64,000 bases of DNA, taken from positions 1 to 64,000 of the forward strand of contig JAJEBE010000003.1 in assembly GCA_022822545.1 (NCBI GenBank), in the 5' to 3' direction. Made by a program: the position numbers and the translations under genes. Below the pieces are notes generated by a model that did no database searches, was not told the origin of the DNA, and was given only the letters and a program-made list of their open reading frames with translations. This document shows, one piece after another, positions 59,742-64,000 of this stretch. Numbering within the stretch: the stretch's first letter is position 1; the number at the start of each line of letters is the position of its first letter. This DNA comes from Anaerolineae bacterium (GTDB taxonomy: Bacteria > Chloroflexota > Anaerolineae > Aggregatilineales > Phototrophicaceae).

Positions 59742-60830
59742 GTGGCGATCGATTATTTGAAGCGGCTTGACACTTTGCTCGAAAACAGCGAGGCGGACCT
59801 GGTGGCTTTTGTGCCGGGCGAAAACATGGTCTATTTCACCGGGCTGCACTTTCACTTGTCCGAACGGCCTATACTTGGCCTCTACAATGACCAAGGGCTG
59901 TCCTTCATCATCCCCGAATTGGAAGTGGCAAAGCTGGAAGCGCGTCCGGAATTGGAGGCGCGCCGCTTCCTTTGGGCCGACCAGGACGGTTATGAAGCCG
60001 CCTTCAGCGAGGCCGTCTCGGCTCTGCTGCCCGGCAATACCAGTTGCGCGCTGGATGGGCAGACGCTGCGCCTGTTTGAATGGCTGGCGCTGGAACGCGC
60101 GGGGCTGTCCGCTGCAAATGCGCTGGACATCGGCGACCTGTTTCTCAACTTGCGCGCGCGCAAGGCGCCGGAAGAAATCGCCAATATGCAGCGGGCGATT
60201 GATATCAGCGAGGCGGCTCTAAAAGCAACGATGAACTGGGCGCGGCCGGGCATGACCGAACGACAGATAGCAGACCGCTTGGGCGCGGAAATGCTGGAGC
60301 GGGGCGCGCAGGGTCTGGCCTTTCTGTTGGCGCTAACGGGCGAGAAATCTGGCTTGCCGCATGGCGATACGGGCGACCGCGTCTGGGGCAAGAACGAGTT
60401 TCTTCTGATCGACTTCGGCGCGCGCTATCAGGATTATCCGGCCGATATCACGCGCACATTCTGCCAGGGCGAGCCGACCGCGCAGATGCGCGCGATGTAT
60501 GAAGCGGTCTACCAGGCCAACAAAGCCGCCCGTGAATTCGCGGGCCCGGGAGTAAGCTGCGAAGCGGTCGATCGGGTGGCGCGGGCTGTCATCGAAGAGG
60601 CGGGGCTGGGCGAGTATTTCATTCATCGGCTGGGGCATGGCTTGGGCTTGAGCGTGCACGAGCTTCCCAATATTGTCGAAGGCAATTCGCAGTTGCTTGA
60701 GCCGGGCATGGTCTTCACGATCGAGCCGGGCGTTTATCTGCCCGGTGTTGGCGGGGTGCGGATTGAGGACAATGTAGTGGTCACGGAAGCTGGCATTGAT
60801 GTCCTGACATCTTATCCGCGCGAGTTGTGA
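59742..60830 (+). CDS. Xaa-Pro peptidase (M24 family)
   Basis: A 362-residue metallopeptidase that removes N-terminal residues before proline. A creatinase-like N-terminal domain (about 1-125) precedes the pita-bread catalytic domain. Metal ligands are visible in order: Asp in LLIDFGARYQDYPADITRTF (two Asp), His in RLGHGLGLSVHE, Glu in FTIEPGVYLPG and Glu in GVRIEDNVVVT. The start is GTG at 59742, fixed by AAGGAGG six bases upstream; the open frame continues 19 codons further but without a ribosome site. A 275-base gap upstream holds only repeat-like relics. Confidence 0.93.
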   Translation: MAIDYLKRLDTLLENSEADLVAFVPGENMVYFTGLHFHLSERPILGLYNDQGLSFIIPELEVAKLEARPELEARRFLWADQDGYEAAFSEAVSALLPGNTSCALDGQTLRLFEWLALERAGLSAANALDIGDLFLNLRARKAPEEIANMQRAIDISEAALKATMNWARPGMTERQIADRLGAEMLERGAQGLAFLLALTGEKSGLPHGDTGDRVWGKNEFLLIDFGARYQDYPADITRTFCQGEPTAQMRAMYEAVYQANKAAREFAGPGVSCEAVDRVARAVIEEAGLGEYFIHRLGHGLGLSVHELPNIVEGNSQLLEPGMVFTIEPGVYLPGVGGVRIEDNVVVTEAGIDVLTSYPREL

Positions 60831-60928
60831 TCGACTGTCAGGCCGGGCGCGGACCAGCCGAGAGTAGTCGGCTTATGCCCACTGGTTCGCAGACGAAGAG
60901 ACCGATCTCTGTCGAGATACTTGACTCA

Positions 60929-61426
60929 TCAGGCGCGCATGACGCCGCAGACGGGCGCCTCCCACGGCAGTTGCTCGTGCCGTGTTAGAAGCGCCTTGAG
61001 TTGCGCGTATGACCCCGCGGGAAAAGGCGTCCCTCGCCGCGCGCTCATGTCCACATTCATCATCACGACTTCAACGATGGCGGCCAGTTGCTGGCGCGAC
61101 TCATTGACGAGAAAGCCCATGAAATACGCCCGCTTGGCGCTGAGCGCGATCAGCCTGATAAACACCCTCACCTGGTCTTCAACAAGCAGTTCCGCGAAGT
61201 AACGAATATGCTGCTCCAAAGCGAAATTGCCAAATTTATCCGCTGCGGCGTAGACCTCGCCAAGCCCGACTTTCTCAAATACTTGCCCCAGGCCTCGCTC
61301 CACGATATGCAGATAATACTGGACATTGACATGCTTGTTTTCATCGAGAAAGTTGGCCGGTATCGTCAACTCGCAGATCGGCTCAAGTTGTCTTATCTCG
61401 CTCAGCGTCGTTTCGATTCTGCTCAT
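60929..61426 (-). CDS. Hot-dog fold thioesterase
   Basis: A 165-residue protein of the 4-hydroxybenzoyl-CoA thioesterase type. The long helix preceded by FLDENKHVNVQYYLHIVERG has the D-x-N-x-H-x-N-x-x-Y pattern with the catalytic Asp. HIRYFAELLVEDQVRVFIRL continues the sheet. Such enzymes hydrolyse acyl-CoA thioesters in the cytoplasm. Substrate unknown; no fatty-acid genes adjoin it. Confidence 0.8.
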   Translation of the reverse strand: MSRIETTLSEIRQLEPICELTIPANFLDENKHVNVQYYLHIVERGLGQVFEKVGLGEVYAAADKFGNFALEQHIRYFAELLVEDQVRVFIRLIALSAKRAYFMGFLVNESRQQLAAIVEVVMMNVDMSARRGTPFPAGSYAQLKALLTRHEQLPWEAPVCGVMRA

Positions 61427-61527
61427 AGCGTCTCTCGTGTTATGTGACCAGCCGCCATTATAATGTTTGAACTTGCGCTGGCGTACCGTGGCCTCAATCC
61501 GCCGGGGTCAGTTGCCGGCTTTGAGTA

Positions 61528-62460
61528 ATGGAAAATGATATGGTGAAACACGAGCGGATAAACCGCGATAATCTTTCGCGCTTGCGCCGGCTGGCGACGA
61601 CGCGTTTTGGCTGGATATCGCAAGTGCGCTGGTCGCCCGGCGGAGATCTATTGGCGATCGCCGGCGGCGATGGCATCGCGCTCTATCGGGGGAGTTTTGG
61701 CGGGGCTCCCGCTATTCGGCTGGCCGCGTCCGCTGCCCCGATCAAAGATATCGCTTTCAGCCCGGATGGCGGGTGCCTGGCCGCCGGCAGCGCCGATACG
61801 ACAGTCAAAATCTGGACGCTGACTGATTGGGATGAGTTTGAAATCAAGACATTACACGGACATGCCGGTTCGGTTGAAGCGGTCGCGTTTTCGCCTGACG
61901 GACGTATTCTCGCCAGCGGCGGCGCTGATGACGTCATTCGTTTGTGGGAGGTTGTCGGCGGCGAATCATGTGGCCGCCTGGAGGGCCACGACGATGAATT
62001 GACGGCGCTGGCATTTGACCGGGCGGGCGAGCGCCTTTTCTCGGGCAGCCGCGACCGCAGCGTCCGCTGCTGGCATCCGCGCGCGGGCGCGAAACCAACC
62101 ACGCTCGGCGAACACGATGATTGGGTGCGGGATATCGCCCGGCTGCCGCATTCGGGCGCCCTGGCTTCCGCCAGCAAAGATATGACCATCCGCTTTTGGA
62201 ATGACAGCGGCAGTAAACCGCCCGTCATCCCCGCCCACGCCGGCGGGGTTGATGCGCTGGCTTTCTCGCCGGATGGGACCACCCTGGCAAGCGGCGGTCG
62301 CGACAATATGATTCGCATTTGGGACGCGCAATCCCGGCGAGAGTTGCGCCTGCTCGATGGGCATAGCCGTCCGGTACTGGCGCTGGATTTCAACCCGACC
62401 GGGTCAATGCTGGTCAGCGGCGGCGGCGATAATCAGATCATGCTCTGGGGACTGGCCTGA
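61528..62460 (+). CDS. WD40 beta-propeller protein, seven blades
   Basis: A 310-residue protein made of exactly seven WD40 repeats, enough to close one propeller. Typical blade elements are AFSPDGRILASGGADDVIRL and AFSPDGTTLASGGRDNMIRI, each ending in a Trp. Blade 1 is the most degenerate. There is no signal peptide or other domain, so it is probably a cytoplasmic interaction platform. Two ATG codons (61528, 61540) are possible starts; neither has a strong ribosome site. Confidence 0.88.
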   Translation: MENDMVKHERINRDNLSRLRRLATTRFGWISQVRWSPGGDLLAIAGGDGIALYRGSFGGAPAIRLAASAAPIKDIAFSPDGGCLAAGSADTTVKIWTLTDWDEFEIKTLHGHAGSVEAVAFSPDGRILASGGADDVIRLWEVVGGESCGRLEGHDDELTALAFDRAGERLFSGSRDRSVRCWHPRAGAKPTTLGEHDDWVRDIARLPHSGALASASKDMTIRFWNDSGSKPPVIPAHAGGVDALAFSPDGTTLASGGRDNMIRIWDAQSRRELRLLDGHSRPVLALDFNPTGSMLVSGGGDNQIMLWGLA

Positions 62461-62546
62461 GCGAACTGCGCTGCCCGGATATAGCATCAACGAGCAAGGC
62501 AAACTAGAATGGTACAAGTGGGTTAGACCAAGGACAGAGACATACC

Positions 62547-63038
62547 ATGACAGATTTGAGGACGACCTGGCCACAGGTGCGCGAGCGCCAGCTAGCCATG
62601 ATGCGCTTGACTTGCGACTCGCTCGGTCACATTCTTCGCGGCGTCTCCGCTGACGAAGCCCGCGCCCTGCGGGATGGCGACGATGGCTGGTCGATCATCG
62701 AGATCCTCTGCCACCTGCGCGACTTCGATGAGATCTTCTACAAGCGCGCGGTTATGATGCTGGAAGAGCCTCATCCGCAACTGCCGGGCTACGATCACGA
62801 GGCGATGGCTATCGAGCGAGCTTATCAGCAGGACAACCTGCAAGAGGCCTATTATGCCTTGCGGGCATCGCGGCAGCGCTTCATCCAGTTTTTTGCGGCG
62901 CTCTCGCCGGAGCAATGGGAGCGCGGCGGCGTTCATCCGGAGCGCGACAGTTTCACGATGACCGATGCCGCGATGCAGGTTGGCTTGCATGACCTCGATC
63001 ACCTCGAGCAGATTACGCGCGTGCTGGCGGGACGCTAG
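62547..63038 (+). CDS. DinB/YfiT-like four-helix bundle protein
   Basis: A 163-residue DinB-superfamily protein. The metal-binding histidines are in place: His in IIEILCHLRDFDEIF (helix 2), and two in MQVGLHDLDHLEQI (helix 4). Members include thiol-dependent transferases (bacillithiol, mycothiol) and damage-induced proteins; the specific role is unknown. It is 86 bases downstream of the WD40 gene on the same strand. Confidence 0.82.
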   Translation: MTDLRTTWPQVRERQLAMMRLTCDSLGHILRGVSADEARALRDGDDGWSIIEILCHLRDFDEIFYKRAVMMLEEPHPQLPGYDHEAMAIERAYQQDNLQEAYYALRASRQRFIQFFAALSPEQWERGGVHPERDSFTMTDAAMQVGLHDLDHLEQITRVLAGR

Positions 63039-63228
63039 CGCTCCAGCCGGCGCGGACGCCGACAGCCGCGATGACCAGAGAAGAGCCAAGGCTCATCATC
63101 GGCATGATGTTGGTGATATTTCTCGCGCGCTTTCCGGTGCTGGCTGGGTGTGGGCCTTGTGTGGGCGGGATGCTTTGGCGGACATTTCTCGCCCTCACTT
63201 GAAAGGCGCTTGACGCAGGAGATAACCG

Positions 63229-63804
63229 ATGAAAGTTTTGATCGAACGCATTCGCGCGGAAGGCATCAATCTTGGCGATGGCATCCTCAAGGTTGATAGC
63301 ATCATCAACCACCAGCTTGACCCGACGTTGATGACGGGGATGGGCGTCGCCTTCGCCGAACGCTTCGCCGGCACTCCGGTGGACCGCATCCTGACGGCCG
63401 AGATTTCGGGCATCGCGCCCGCCTTGATGACCGCCATTGAGATGAAGGTGCCGGTGGTTTACGCCCGCAAGAAAAAACCGATTACCATGTCCGGCCCAGT
63501 CTTTTTGGAGACGGCGCCGAGCCATACCAAAGGCGGCGAGACATTGCTTCTGGTCTCGGCGGAATTCCTGCATGCCGGCGAGAATGTCTTGATCATCGAC
63601 GACTTCCTGGCGACCGGCAAAACGCTGCTGGCTCTCGCGCGCATCGTCGCCAGCGCTGGCGCCAATCTGGTCGGCGTCGGCGTCATCGTGGAAAAGACCT
63701 TTGAAGGCGGGCGCGCCGCCGTGCTGGAAAAATACGATGTCCCGATTCGCGCGCTCGCGACGATCACCAGCATGGAAGGCGATGCGATCAGCGTCCGCGA
63801 GTAA
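63229..63804 (+). CDS. xpt: Xanthine phosphoribosyltransferase
   Basis: A 191-residue salvage enzyme that joins xanthine to PRPP. INLGDGILKVDSIINHQLDP is the typical start of the Bacillus-type Xpt. VPVVYARKKKPITMSG binds the base, and the PRPP loop is VLIIDDFLATGKTLLA. Length equals the family (about 190-195). AGGAG lies eight bases before the ATG. The 190-base upstream region does not show the conserved core of a purine riboswitch. Confidence 0.95.
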   Translation: MKVLIERIRAEGINLGDGILKVDSIINHQLDPTLMTGMGVAFAERFAGTPVDRILTAEISGIAPALMTAIEMKVPVVYARKKKPITMSGPVFLETAPSHTKGGETLLLVSAEFLHAGENVLIIDDFLATGKTLLALARIVASAGANLVGVGVIVEKTFEGGRAAVLEKYDVPIRALATITSMEGDAISVRE

Positions 63805-63816
63805 TCACGCCGCGCT

Positions 63817-64000
63817 TCACAGTTTCACCGCTTGACCAAGCCGAGCCGATTCTTGCGCCGCCAAGGCGAAGCGCAGGACCTCTCGGCCGTCTTCGCCGGT
63901 AAGTTGCGGCGCGTCGCCGGCGAAAAAGGCATCGATCATCTGCCGCGTCGAATTGATGAAGCTATGCTCCCAGCCGACCGGCATATCCGAGAAACTGCGC
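63817..64000 (-). CDS. Gfo/Idh/MocA family oxidoreductase, C-terminal end (partial)
   Basis: The minus strand is open from the window edge to TGA at 63817, giving 60 codons. The segment SFINSTRQMIDAFFAGDAPQ followed by LTGEDGREVLRFALAAQESA and a final V-x-L is the usual tail of Gfo/Idh/MocA dehydrogenases. It is convergent with xpt, 12 bases apart. The cofactor domain lies outside the window. Confidence 0.8.
   Translation of the reverse strand, partial: RSFSDMPVGWEHSFINSTRQMIDAFFAGDAPQLTGEDGREVLRFALAAQESARLGQAVKL

Noticed and set aside
63039..63228. Purine riboswitch upstream of xpt
   Set aside because: The conserved loop and junction sequences of the purine aptamer are not visible in this GC-rich gap.
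63013..63573. A 186-codon minus-strand frame opposite xpt
   Set aside because: It is opposite a clear xpt gene and has no motif or ribosome site.

Overview
The window is a gene-dense, GC-rich chromosomal segment, probably from an uncultivated member of the Chloroflexota (Anaerolineae-like). That placement is an inference from gene content: a lipoprotein with FecR-like and SH3 modules, an UMF1-type MFS transporter, a large XPB/Ssl2-like helicase-associated protein, AddAB, an NYN protein, a short-form EF-Ts, and many intergenic palindromes ending in TCGCCCCTAC. No rRNA, transposase, integrase or CRISPR array was seen. Most genes are housekeeping or metabolic and sit in short operons, often with ATGA overlaps.

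Layout. 1-1270: end of a polar amino-acid ABC transporter (binding protein tail plus permease). 1274-5529: VOC protein, a PspA gene with a coiled-coil membrane partner, homoserine dehydrogenase, and a peroxiredoxin. 5581-11125: repeat cluster, MFS transporter with a large inserted domain, SH3 lipoprotein, second peroxiredoxin, and a Nudix-like protein. 11156-12007: a conspicuously AT-rich islet with two small membrane proteins and the broken start of a third gene. 12021-20733: a DNA repair operon (NERD protein, AddB, AddA) followed by a membrane protein. 20928-24146: a histidine-kinase-like protein without its phospho-acceptor histidine, an NYN nuclease, four tRNAs (Pro, Gly, Met, Val) and a J-domain protein. 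24212-29260: an RraA-like protein, then a vitamin B12 operon (btuF-btuC-btuD-cobO) behind a cobalamin riboswitch with a visible terminator. 29303-38971: sugar-type oxidoreductases, FtsK with a long charged N-terminus, quinone oxidoreductase, M42 peptidase and a cytochrome P450. 39127-42385: ribulokinase and an ammonium transporter with a near-consensus promoter. 42466-48988: dtd operon, ABC-F ATPase, TPR protein, SurA-like isomerase, glycosyltransferase. 49091-53542: rpsB, tsf, a MerB-like gene, pyrH, and an upstream hisC. 53650-64000: GNAT, esterase-fold protein, rsmI, helicase-associated protein, PhzF, Xaa-Pro peptidase, thioesterase, WD40 propeller, DinB-like protein, xpt and the tail of a Gfo/Idh/MocA dehydrogenase.

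The most interesting item is at 49874-50560. A gene of the alkylmercury lyase (MerB) family between tsf and pyrH carries one in-frame TGA. It falls where the family has its second catalytic cysteine, and the Cys-Asp-Sec spacing (91, 94, 153) closely follows the Cys96-Asp99-Cys159 triad of MerB. Nineteen bases after the TGA there is a 6-bp hairpin capped by GGTC, with the geometry of a bacterial SECIS element. I read this as a probable selenoprotein rather than a pseudogene. The selenocysteine machinery (selA, selB, selC, selD) is not in the window and would have to be found elsewhere in the genome.

Other notable points are two enzyme-fold proteins that seem to have lost their catalytic residue (a histidine kinase with His replaced by Glu, and an esterase with no nucleophilic Ser), the AT-rich islet with its truncated gene, and an 18-codon leader ORF overlapping the start of rpsB.
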